Below are positions 1 to 6,927 of a stretch of DNA of 9,792 nucleotides, in pieces (positions within the stretch are counted from its first letter, which is position 1; every line of letters starts with the position of its first letter). This DNA comes from an uncultured Eubacteriales bacterium (lineage in GTDB: Bacteria; Bacillota; Clostridia; Oscillospirales; Oscillospiraceae). The position numbers and the translations under genes are program-made. Location: the NCBI GenBank assembly GCA_900545805.1, contig URAL01000052.1:1-9792 (forward strand), given 5' to 3'. A model generated the notes under the pieces. That model saw nothing but the letters and a program-made list of their open reading frames with translations, made no database searches and was not told where the DNA came from.

Positions 1-31
1 CCAATAATCCGTATCCATCAAGGGTAGTGAT

Positions 32-295
32 TCATAGAACGCCGTTTCGTTTAATACAGCATTCACAACTTGCAATATTCAACGCGCCAATTGGTGCACG
101 AACAGAGATTAAAATATCTTTTTCCCGTGCTATTTTGGTTGGCTCAGAGCACCACATACGAACCGCAGGATAAATCTCTCCAAAATCTGCATTTCCCTGA
201 AAAAACGGAAGGCCGTTACCATCTTCGTTGTATGTGGAAGAATCCGGAGACTGTCCCATATTTATCGCACAAATTTCTTCTAACCTCGCCATCAT
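32..295 (-). pseudogene. hsdS: Type I restriction-modification specificity subunit (HsdS), 5' fragment
   Basis: HsdS subunits choose the DNA target of type I restriction-modification complexes through two target recognition domains. This fragment of 87 residues reads like the start of a first recognition domain: a MARLEEIC start, then INMGQSPDSSTYN, GLPFFQGNADFG and ILISVRAPIGALNIA. Full subunits are about 400 residues. Family members I recall continue CCIGRGLA, whereas this one reads CCI followed by KRNGVL and a stop at 32-34, so homology seems to break at about position 51. The start is well supported: the ATG at 293-295 overlaps the hsdM stop as ATGA, and GGAGGAG lies five bases upstream. 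Beyond the break another frame stays open to the window edge. It could be a truncation, frameshift, recombination junction or assembly error; the window ends too soon to decide. Confidence 0.75.
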
Positions 296-1824
296 AGCAT
301 CTCCTCCAATTCCGCCAGCCCTGCGGTAATCTCCAGTTCCAGCTCATGCAGGTCTGCCATCAGTTCTGTGGTAGAGGGGTACTCCACCGGCACATACTCC
401 ACCTCTTTGTACTTGTTGATGGACAGGTCATAGTCGTTGTCTGCGATTTCCTGTTTCGGCACAAGAAAGCTCTGCTCTGTGCGCTGGCGGTCAGCTTCCT
501 GGTCCAGATGGTGGAACCGCTCGATGATGTCGGGAATGTCATTTTCCGCAATTTCGCTGCGCTTGTCGTCCAAGGAAAAACCGTCGGCTTTCATATCATA
601 GAACCACACATTTTCCGTGCCGCCCGCTCCGGTCTTGGTGAACACCAGCACCGCCGTGGACACGCCCGCATAAGGCTTGAACACGCCGGAGGGCATAGAG
701 ATCACCGCCCGCAGCTGATGGTTCTCCACCAGTTCTTTGCGAATAGCTTTGTGCGCCTTGGAGGAGCCGAAAAGCACGCCGTCCGGCACGATGCAGGCGC
801 ACTGACCACCCTTTCTCAGCATCCGCAGGAACAGGGCCAGAAACAACAGCTCGGTCTTTTTGGTGTTGGTCACGGCTTTCAGGTTGTCGTTGATGCTTTC
901 CGCGTCCACGGTGCCCTTGAAAGGCGGATTTGCCAGACACATGGTAAACTTGTCGCTGATCTGGTTCTGCTTGGAAACGCTGTCCTTGTAGTCAATCTCC
1001 GGGTGGCTGATGGAGTGCAGCATCAGGTTCATCGCAGAAATGCGCAGCATGGTGCGGTCTGTGTCAAAGCCGGTGAAGGCATCCCCAGCAAAGTGCTCCC
1101 ACTGCTCGGAAGTCATGGTATCCTCGTAGTGGTTGCGAATGTACTCCGCGGCGGAGACCAGAAAGCCTGCCGTGCCGCAGGCCGGGTCGCAGATGGTGTC
1201 GTTCGGGGTGGGTTGCAACAACTCCACCATCATTTCCCGGATGTGCTTGGGAGTGCGAAACTGGCCGTTCTGCCCAGCGGTAGCCAGTTTGCCCAACATG
1301 TACTCGTACAAGTCGCCCTGCATATCCAAATCGGCAATGTCATGCTCATACAGGTCATCCAACCCTGTGATGATTTTTTGCAACACCTGCGGCGTAGGAA
1401 TCAGGAACATCGCATCGCTCATGTACCGGGCAAAGGCCGTCTCATTCTGCACATCACTGCTGGAATCGTCGGCGATTTCCACCAGTTCCCCCTGCTCGGT
1501 GAAGTCCGGCAGGCGGCCATGTTTCATGTTTTTGATGGCAGGGAAGACCCGCTGGGAAATTACATTGAAAATATCGCGGGGATCGTTGTTCTTGAATTTA
1601 CTCCAGCGCATGGACTGTCCAACGGTAGACTGGGGGAAAATCTTCTCCATCTTCTCGCCAGTCATATGCTCAAATTCTTCCGTTTCCAGCTCTTTTTCGT
1701 CCAGAGAGCGGATAAACATAAGATAGGTCAGCTGTTCGATGACGGTTAGAGGATTGGTAATGCCGCCCGCCCAGATGTCCGTCCAGATTTTATCTACTTT
1801 ATTTTTAATCACACCTGTAATCAT
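292..1824 (-). CDS. hsdM: Type I restriction-modification DNA methyltransferase subunit (HsdM)
   Basis: This is the N6-adenine methyltransferase subunit of a type I restriction-modification system. It transfers a methyl group from S-adenosylmethionine to adenine in the site chosen by HsdS (as M2S, or R2M2S with HsdR). The 510-residue length is normal. An N-terminal helical HsdM_N-like domain spans roughly residues 5-150. GQFRTPKHI (188-195) opens the catalytic domain, the SAM-binding motif I is DPACGTAGF (213-221), and the catalytic motif IV is NPPF (299-302). Glu-rich C-terminal helices (about 480-510) probably contact HsdS. The start at 1824 follows GGAGGAAT and overlaps the stop of the upstream regulator as ATGA. 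Its own stop overlaps the hsdS start in the same way, so the three genes look translationally coupled. It appears intact, unlike hsdS. Confidence 0.96.
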   Translation of the reverse strand: MITGVIKNKVDKIWTDIWAGGITNPLTVIEQLTYLMFIRSLDEKELETEEFEHMTGEKMEKIFPQSTVGQSMRWSKFKNNDPRDIFNVISQRVFPAIKNMKHGRLPDFTEQGELVEIADDSSSDVQNETAFARYMSDAMFLIPTPQVLQKIITGLDDLYEHDIADLDMQGDLYEYMLGKLATAGQNGQFRTPKHIREMMVELLQPTPNDTICDPACGTAGFLVSAAEYIRNHYEDTMTSEQWEHFAGDAFTGFDTDRTMLRISAMNLMLHSISHPEIDYKDSVSKQNQISDKFTMCLANPPFKGTVDAESINDNLKAVTNTKKTELLFLALFLRMLRKGGQCACIVPDGVLFGSSKAHKAIRKELVENHQLRAVISMPSGVFKPYAGVSTAVLVFTKTGAGGTENVWFYDMKADGFSLDDKRSEIAENDIPDIIERFHHLDQEADRQRTEQSFLVPKQEIADNDYDLSINKYKEVEYVPVEYPSTTELMADLHELELEITAGLAELEEML

Positions 1825-2048
1825 GCATCTATTCCTCCGTTTTCTGTATCAGGGATAAATTCCATCACGTCTCCGATATTGCATCCCAGCATGGTGCAGA
1901 TTTTTTCCATGCTGTCCATGGAGACAGGCTCACCTTTACTTAATCGTGCTAAAACATTGGTGCTGATTTTTGCACGGTGCATCATGTCGGTTTTGCTCAA
2001 ACCATGATCGATCAACTGTTTCCACAGCCGATTGTAACTGATTGCCAT
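1821..2048 (-). CDS. Xre-family (Cro/C1-type) helix-turn-helix regulator of the hsd operon
   Basis: This 75-residue protein consists almost wholly of a Cro/C1-type helix-turn-helix domain. The recognisable core runs from about residue 17 to 62: LSKTDMMHRAKIST, then NVLARLSKGEPVSM as turn plus recognition helix, then MEKICTMLGCNIGDVMEF, the usual closing helix of this family. It has no other domain and no membrane segment. The ATG at 2046-2048 is preceded by AGGAGG with good spacing. It is the first gene after the hsd promoter and its stop overlaps hsdM by four bases. I infer that it controls its own operon, perhaps timing methylase and restriction expression like a controller protein. The palindrome just upstream of the promoter is the obvious candidate target. 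Family assignment is sure; the regulatory role is inference. Confidence 0.9.
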   Translation of the reverse strand: MAISYNRLWKQLIDHGLSKTDMMHRAKISTNVLARLSKGEPVSMDSMEKICTMLGCNIGDVMEFIPDTENGGIDA

Positions 2049-2078
2049 CCCGCACCTCCTGATTTTTTCCTATTTACT

Positions 2079-2107
2079 AGTATAACGGATATTGTGCTAA
2101 AAGACAA
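2079..2107 (-). promoter_or_regulatory. Sigma-A-type promoter of the xre-hsdM-hsdS operon
   Basis: Read on the minus strand, a -35 box TTGTCT (2102-2107) and a -10 box TATACT (2079-2084) are separated by exactly 17 bases. Transcription would begin near 2072, about 24 bases before the regulator's start codon, with AGGAGG in between. Nothing else in the gap competes with it. Confidence 0.8.
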
Positions 2108-2114
2108 ATAAAAT

Positions 2115-2128
2115 TCACGAAATCGTGA
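2115..2128. promoter_or_regulatory. 14-bp palindrome, candidate operator for the Xre regulator
   Basis: tcacgaaatcgtga is a perfect inverted repeat (six-base arms around AA). It lies seven bases upstream of the hsd -35 box, so its centre is near -50. The size and symmetry suit a dimeric Cro/C1-type protein, and the position suits activation or cooperative binding more than simple occlusion. The symmetry is seen; the binding protein is inferred from the neighbouring gene. Confidence 0.5.
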
Positions 2129-2140
2129 GCTATTGATTGG

Positions 2141-2181
2141 CAAAAACGTGGTCTGGATATTGGAATCCCAGACCACGTTTT
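2141..2181 (-). terminator. Rho-independent terminator of the rlmD gene
   Basis: A 14-bp perfect stem (2143-2156 with 2168-2181) closes an 11-base loop. On the minus strand the stem is followed by a run of five T within and after the distal arm. It lies 25 bases past the rlmD stop and separates that gene from the hsd promoter. The plus strand also ends in T, but no plus-strand gene uses it. Confidence 0.85.
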
Positions 2182-2205
2182 GCTTTGAGCAAGACAGGCT
2201 TGCCA

Positions 2206-3846
2206 TCAAATCATTTGAAAATGCTTTAGTGCATCCATAATTGCAGCTTCCTTTTCCGGCGGGCACTGTGGTACTTTCGCGTCTTCTTTCTTTGACAGAT
2301 TATAATTCTGCCCCACATCTAGCCCGCACTTCCGCTTAACCTGGGAGATATACAGGCTGGACACCTTCAGGCCGTGCTTTTCCAGCACATAGGCTTTGAT
2401 CTCATCATAGGTGGCTTTACTCTCCGCCGATGTCAAATCCAGCTCGTCCATCTTCACTTCGATCTCGATATGTTCTTTACTTTGAAGTTTGGACAACAAG
2501 CAAACCGTCTCGACATGTGCTGTCCTCGGGAACATGTCCACGGCTTCGGCGCGGCGCAGGACATAGCCGCAGTCGTTAAACACGCATATGTCTCGCGCCA
2601 GGGTCGCAGGATTGCAGGAGACGTACACTATGCGCTCCGGCGTCATGCCGCACAGGGCGCGCACGGCGGCCTCCTCCATGCCTCTGCGCGGCGGATCAAC
2701 GACGATCGCCTCGGGACGCACGCCTTCGCGCAGAAACTTTTCCGCCGCCTCGGACGCGTCGGCACAGATAAAGTCCGCGTTCTCTGTCCCGTTGCGATGC
2801 GCGTTTTCGCGTGCGTTCTCCACCGCCTCGGGGATTATCTCCGCGCCGATGACCCTCTTTGCCGATCTTGCAAGAAACAGGCTTATCGTGCCCGCGCCGC
2901 AGTACATGTCCAAGACCGTTCTGCCCTCCGGCGCGGCGTACTCTACGGCCTTTTCATACAGCTTTTCCGCCTGCGGAGGATTTATCTGATAAAACGCCTG
3001 AGGGGCGAGCTCATAGACAATGCCGCAGAGGCTGTCGCGTATAAAATCCCTGCCCCACAGCGTGTGAAAATCGCCGGCAAGGACGGTGTTGCCGTCGGTT
3101 TTGTTGACATTCAAAACGATGCCCGTGAGCTCAGGGCAATTTTTACGCATAAACTCAACAAGCGTTTGCGTTCTCGCGCCGAAGCCGCCGGAAGCGACGA
3201 TGACCGCGACGGCGTCGGGAGTGTTGACCGCCTTTCGCACGTACACATGCTTTACCAAGCCGCGGTGGGTCTTCTCATCATATGCACGGATGCCGTTATC
3301 ATTCATAAACCTAACGACCGCGTCGGCGGCTTTGTCGGCAATCTCGCTCTGTATAAGGCAACGCCCGACCGGCACAAGCTCGTGACTGCGCGGCGCAAAA
3401 AAGCCCTTGCGGGCGCGGCCGCCGACCTCGCGCACGGCATAGATGCCCTTATTGCGATAGTGCGCCGTGTCGCTGCTGCCGGTGATGCGCTCGACCTGCA
3501 CGGACTGATGTCCGATGTGCCGCAGCGCATCGTTCACGCGCTGCTTTTTAAAGCGCAGCTCCTCGGCATAGCTCATGTGCCGCAGTCCGCAGCCGCCGCA
3601 GCGCAGATAATTTTCGCACTCGGGCTCTGTGCGCTCGGATGAAAGCTTTATCGGTTCAAGCGCACGGCCGTACACCGCCGAAGCCCCGACCTTGACGATG
3701 ACGATGCGCCACTTTTCGCCGACAATCGTGCGCGGCACGAACACCGCCCTGCCGAGTATGCGCGCAACGCCGCTGCCCTCTGAATTATAAGCCGTAATCT
3801 CGACTTGAAATATCTCGTTTTTCTTTAACTGTTCCATGTTTTTCAT
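2206..3846 (-). CDS. rlmD: 23S rRNA (uracil-5-)-methyltransferase, RlmD/RumA family, with C-terminal extension
   Basis: This enzyme methylates C5 of a uridine in 23S rRNA (U1939 in E. coli for RlmD) using SAM. Residue numbers count from a possible TTG start at 3873. A TRAM RNA-binding domain covers about 15-75. Iron-sulfur cysteines are C86, C92, C95 and C172. The SAM motif is LDMYCGAGTIS (321-331), followed by VVDPPRRG (391-398) and the nucleophile C420 in YVSCNPATLARD; E455 in HVETVCLL is the likely base. The usual protein ends near residue 463. Here about 80 further residues follow, starting MDELDLTSAESKATY and ending ALKHFQMI, a tail I recall in Firmicutes homologues without known function. 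The start is uncertain: TTG at 3873 and ATGs at 3864, 3846 and 3837 are in frame and none has a clear Shine-Dalgarno. I chose 3846 because the coding core begins just after it. Which paralogue (RlmD or RlmCD) is not settled. Confidence 0.93.
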   Translation of the reverse strand: MKNMEQLKKNEIFQVEITAYNSEGSGVARILGRAVFVPRTIVGEKWRIVIVKVGASAVYGRALEPIKLSSERTEPECENYLRCGGCGLRHMSYAEELRFKKQRVNDALRHIGHQSVQVERITGSSDTAHYRNKGIYAVREVGGRARKGFFAPRSHELVPVGRCLIQSEIADKAADAVVRFMNDNGIRAYDEKTHRGLVKHVYVRKAVNTPDAVAVIVASGGFGARTQTLVEFMRKNCPELTGIVLNVNKTDGNTVLAGDFHTLWGRDFIRDSLCGIVYELAPQAFYQINPPQAEKLYEKAVEYAAPEGRTVLDMYCGAGTISLFLARSAKRVIGAEIIPEAVENARENAHRNGTENADFICADASEAAEKFLREGVRPEAIVVDPPRRGMEEAAVRALCGMTPERIVYVSCNPATLARDICVFNDCGYVLRRAEAVDMFPRTAHVETVCLLSKLQSKEHIEIEVKMDELDLTSAESKATYDEIKAYVLEKHGLKVSSLYISQVKRKCGLDVGQNYNLSKKEDAKVPQCPPEKEAAIMDALKHFQMI

Positions 3847-3873
3847 GATATCACGACACTGCATATTTTTCAA
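3845..3873 (-). promoter_or_regulatory. Possible rlmD promoter overlapping the start region
   Basis: On the minus strand TTGAAA (3868-3873) and TATCAT (3845-3850) are 17 bases apart. Transcription would start near 3838, so the message would begin almost at the ATG at 3835-3837, which would make it leaderless. An upstream terminator at 3891-3922 means rlmD needs its own promoter, which supports the idea. The box match is moderate and an alternative just upstream cannot be excluded. Confidence 0.4.
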
Positions 3874-3889
3874 CGGACATATTTTTCAA
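3862..3889 (-). repeat. 12-bp direct repeat upstream of rlmD
   Basis: TTGAAAAATATG occurs twice on the minus strand (3878-3889 and 3862-3873), separated by TCCG, a 16-base period. It sits between the upstream terminator and the rlmD coding core, overlapping the possible -35 box. It could be a duplicated promoter element, a regulator site or chance in an AT-rich stretch. Confidence 0.5.
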
Positions 3890-3890
3890 T

Positions 3891-3922
3891 GAAAAAGCAC
3901 GTTCCTCCGGAACGTGCTTTTC
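3891..3922 (-). terminator. Rho-independent terminator of the ymdB-yhaO-yhaN operon
   Basis: A 13-bp stem (3893-3905 with 3909-3921) with a three-base loop ends in a T run on the minus strand. It begins only a few bases after the yhaN stop codon at 3927-3929, so it ends that operon and isolates it from rlmD. Confidence 0.9.
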
Positions 3923-3926
3923 ATAT

Positions 3927-5831
3927 TCAGCTGCATGTAAACAGTATGACCTGCCGCCGGCGGGCGATCTGCTCAAGCAGTGCCATAGTCTGCTTTCTGC
4001 GTCCGGCATCGTAATTGACGAGCGCATCGTCGATAATAAGCGGGCAATTTGCGTCCTCCGGCAGAGCCAGCGAGCATACCGCAAGGCGAACGGCAAGGTA
4101 CATGAGATCAAGAGTGCCCGCGCTCAGATACTCCGCACTGCGCGGAACGTTCTCGCCGTTTTCATGTACCGTTGCCGAGAAATCGCGGTCGAGCATCACG
4201 CCGTCATATTTACCCTCGGTGACAAACTGCATATACTCCGCTGCAAGCTTTCCCAGCGCCGGAGAGAAGCGGCTGCGGATATCCTCATCGGCCTTGCGCA
4301 GTGCATCGACAGCCAAGGCTATCGCATCATACTCAGCGGAAACTTCCGCGTATTCGCTCTCCATTCGGCTTATCTCCGAGCCGAGCACCAAAGGATCGCC
4401 CATTGCGGCAAGTCTGCCGCTGCGCTCGGCCATCAGGGCACAAATGCGGCTGCATTTCGCACGTGCCTCGGCAAGCTGACGGCTCAGCTGCGCGGCCTGA
4501 TTATCGCCGCCGGTGAAGTCGAGCTGCGTAAGCGTTCGGCTCTCCGCCTGCTCCTGACGGCGGCGCACCGCTGCAAGGGCCTCGGCGGTCTCCTTCTCGA
4601 CACGCTGAGCCTCCGTATAGTTTTTGTAAAGCTCAAGGAACTCGTCAAGGCTCGAGGCAATATCCTCCTCGGACTCTGCTCTGTACTTTGAAAGTATTTT
4701 GCGCCGTGCCTTTGCGGCCTCATAGGACTCCGCCCTGCGGCGCGAGGAGCGGACGAACAGAATTATACCGGCAGCCAGCGCGACTGCTGCCGCGGCAAAG
4801 GCGTGGAGCATGAAATCCTTAAGCAGCAAACCTGCCGCGACGAGCGATGCGCACAGCACCATAAGTATTATCGCCAATGCGGGAGACGACTTGCGCTCGG
4901 ACTTTTCCTTCAGGCTGAGCGCCTCGGCGAGATCGGCCTTAACCTCGGGCTTGGCCTCCTCGGGCTTGCGCTCGCCTATCGCGCAGGCACACAGCGCCGC
5001 CCGGCAGCTGTCACGCCGCTCGGCGGCCTTATCGTGCCTCTCGGTCGCGGAGTTTACATCGTTTCTCACGCCCTGCAGGCTGCTGAGCGCCTCCTTGCGG
5101 ACGACCTTTCGGCTCTCTGTAACCTCGGCTTCGAGCCGTTGGCACTCCTTTTTTGCCGCCTCAAGCTCGGCGGACATATCCTCGCGCTGCCGCGACGCGT
5201 CCGCAAGCTCGGACAGCAGCTGCTTTTTGTGCGAAAGCTCGTCCTCAAGCTCCGGCAGACGGCCGTAGCGGTTGAAGCGGCGCTTGCGCTGCCACTGACG
5301 CAGACGCTCGTCGGCCTCGGTGTAGGAGCAGTCCTCCTCGCCTGTAGAGACAATGGCGCTGATGCGCTTTTCAAGCTCGGCACTGTGCGTCACCGCAACC
5401 TTGCCCTGCTCGATAAACGCACTGCGGCGGAAAACATCGCGGCTCACGCCCGTGAGCGCTTCGCCTGCGTTCGCGCCGGTAAGTCCGTCGACGGGGACAT
5501 TTGTTCCCGTATACACCGCGGAAAATTCGCGCATCGGAGCGGAGGCCGTTTTCGTCGTGCGCACGACGGTGATATCGCGGCCTTCCTTTTCTATTTCCAT
5601 GCTGCCCTGCATGGGTGCTCCCGACCACGGGGCATAGCGCATTTTATCGGGCAGAAAGCCCGCCTTCTGTCTCTCGGAGCTGTCAATACCGTAGAGCATG
5701 GCGCGGATAAACGCACACCATGTGCTCTTGCCGCTCTCGTTCGGGGATGAGATGACGTTCAGCCCCTCGTGCAGCACGAGGCTCTCTCCCTCGAGCTTTC
5801 CGAAGGTGGCGTCAAGCCTTTTTATCATCAT
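3927..5831 (-). CDS. yhaN: YhaN/SbcC-like AAA family ATPase with two membrane segments
   Basis: This 634-residue protein is of the Rad50/SbcC/YhaN type, the ATPase partner of a Mre11-like nuclease. Numbering from the chosen start, the Walker A is SPNESGKST (29-37). A signature-like LSAGTLDLMYLAVRLA lies at 569-584, and the Walker B PLIIDDALVNYD at 597-608. Between them are two charged, Glu/Arg-rich coiled-coil arms (about 190-300 and 365-520). They are interrupted by two hydrophobic segments (about 317-337 and 342-360) that should put the hinge in the membrane, as known for YhaN. It is shorter than SbcC (about 1000). The protein ends VILFTCS, at the place where relatives I recall have the H-loop histidine, so the extreme C-terminus is slightly short or altered. 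The start at 5831 follows AGGAGG by nine bases; an upstream ATG at 5867 lacks this. It overlaps its nuclease partner by 20 bases. Confidence 0.88.
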   Translation of the reverse strand: MMIKRLDATFGKLEGESLVLHEGLNVISSPNESGKSTWCAFIRAMLYGIDSSERQKAGFLPDKMRYAPWSGAPMQGSMEIEKEGRDITVVRTTKTASAPMREFSAVYTGTNVPVDGLTGANAGEALTGVSRDVFRRSAFIEQGKVAVTHSAELEKRISAIVSTGEEDCSYTEADERLRQWQRKRRFNRYGRLPELEDELSHKKQLLSELADASRQREDMSAELEAAKKECQRLEAEVTESRKVVRKEALSSLQGVRNDVNSATERHDKAAERRDSCRAALCACAIGERKPEEAKPEVKADLAEALSLKEKSERKSSPALAIILMVLCASLVAAGLLLKDFMLHAFAAAAVALAAGIILFVRSSRRRAESYEAAKARRKILSKYRAESEEDIASSLDEFLELYKNYTEAQRVEKETAEALAAVRRRQEQAESRTLTQLDFTGGDNQAAQLSRQLAEARAKCSRICALMAERSGRLAAMGDPLVLGSEISRMESEYAEVSAEYDAIALAVDALRKADEDIRSRFSPALGKLAAEYMQFVTEGKYDGVMLDRDFSATVHENGENVPRSAEYLSAGTLDLMYLAVRLAVCSLALPEDANCPLIIDDALVNYDAGRRKQTMALLEQIARRRQVILFTCS

Positions 5832-6927
5832 GGCGTACCACCTCCTCGCGATTATCCAGAGCAGCAAGCCCCCAGCGTGCTGCCTGACTTATCTTTTCGC
5901 GCTCTGCATCGGTATTTGCCGCGTCGAAGGCTGCCTTGAGCCGCGCCAGAAATTGACCGCGCAGGTTATCCTCCCCGGCGCTTTGCCAAGCATCGCGCTT
6001 TAAAACAGTCTCATCGCGCACCTGAAGCGAGAAAAATTTATCCTCAAGTGCCGTGCAGAGCGCGTCCGGCTGCGGAGGCTCGGCCGCCTCGCCGCGCAGA
6101 ACGATGCGGTAAACATCGTTTGCCGTGTTATCCGGCAGAGCTGCCAGAACGTCGCTTATGACGTCTCCGCCGGTGAGCTCAACATTTAATATCTCATACC
6201 TTCGCTGAGCAACGCACACGGGCTTCACGCCGCACAATGATCCCAGCGATACGATATAAACATGCTTCTCGCCCGTTTCGTCAAAGCCGCGCCCCTCCGG
6301 ACATCCGGGCCACGCATAGTATACCGTGCCGGACTTTTTAAGTCCGCTCTCCTTGTGGATATGCCCCATGGCGATATAGTCCATGCCGGAGGCCGCAATA
6401 TCGAGCTCCGTTACGGGGTTATAATTTGACGCCGCGGCCACCTCGCCGTGGATGCACATGATATCCTTCACTCCGGCGCTTTTCGACGCGGAAAAGCCGT
6501 GCAGCATGGCGGGCGAATAATTATCGCAGAACGCCGCGCCCCAGACTCTTGCACCGAGCTGCGGCAGCTCAACGCACTCAACGGCGGGACTTTTGAAAAT
6601 GTGCACATTTTCGGGGAACCTCACGTGCGCATACGGCGAGCGCGGCGAATAGAAATCGTGGTTGCCCGGCGATATGAACACGGGCGCGGAGATGCTGCCG
6701 AGAGCCTCCGCGAGCGCCTCGCCGGTCTCGGCATAGGTGCTGTCGGAATCCAGAAGGTCGCCGGCAAGGAGCACAAGATCAACCTGCTCGGTCTCTGCAA
6801 GCTGTGCGATACGGTACAGCAGTCTGCGCTGCTCCTCCCTGCGCCGCGCAGCTTTTGCCGCTCCAAGCCCCTCAAAGGGCGAGTCAAGGTGCAGATCCGC
6901 CGCGTGAAGAATTTTAAGCTCGCTCAT
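5812..6927 (-). CDS. yhaO: YhaO/SbcD-like DNA repair metallophosphoesterase
   Basis: This 371-residue calcineurin-type phosphoesterase is of the Mre11/SbcD/YhaO class. It is a two-metal nuclease expected to act with the ATPase encoded next to it on DNA ends or hairpins. All family metal motifs are visible, numbered from the chosen start: DLH (11-13), GDLLD (56-60), GNHD (88-91), H160 in CIHGE, and GHIH (188-191). The N-terminal two-thirds is the catalytic domain. The rest (about 230-371) is a capping and partner-binding region with many Ala and charged residues. The start at 6927 overlaps the ymdB stop as ATGA and has GGAGGG about twelve bases upstream. An ATG at 6957 has no ribosome site. 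The 3' end overlaps yhaN by 20 bases, which suggests fixed stoichiometry. YhaO versus SbcD is judged from the partner's shorter size. Confidence 0.9.
   Translation of the reverse strand: MSELKILHAADLHLDSPFEGLGAAKAARRREEQRRLLYRIAQLAETEQVDLVLLAGDLLDSDSTYAETGEALAEALGSISAPVFISPGNHDFYSPRSPYAHVRFPENVHIFKSPAVECVELPQLGARVWGAAFCDNYSPAMLHGFSASKSAGVKDIMCIHGEVAAASNYNPVTELDIAASGMDYIAMGHIHKESGLKKSGTVYYAWPGCPEGRGFDETGEKHVYIVSLGSLCGVKPVCVAQRRYEILNVELTGGDVISDVLAALPDNTANDVYRIVLRGEAAEPPQPDALCTALEDKFFSLQVRDETVLKRDAWQSAGEDNLRGQFLARLKAAFDAANTDAEREKISQAARWGLAALDNREEVVRHDDKKA

Noticed and set aside
346..1749. Long open reading frame of 467 codons on the plus strand
   Set aside because: It lies wholly opposite hsdM, is His- and Val-rich without a recognisable motif, and has no ribosome site. 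It is a shadow of high-GC codon use.
2374..3642. 422-codon plus-strand frame opposite rlmD
   Set aside because: It is antisense to a gene with all catalytic motifs and shows no motif of its own.
3851..3945. Frameshifted extension of the YhaN-like protein in the +1 frame (HAAEYEKHVPEE)
   Set aside because: It would run through a perfect terminator stem and shows no resemblance to the end of the family, so the annotated stop is preferred.
4803..5750. 315-codon plus-strand frame opposite yhaN
   Set aside because: It is a Leu/Arg/Gly-rich shadow of the coiled-coil gene with no ribosome site.
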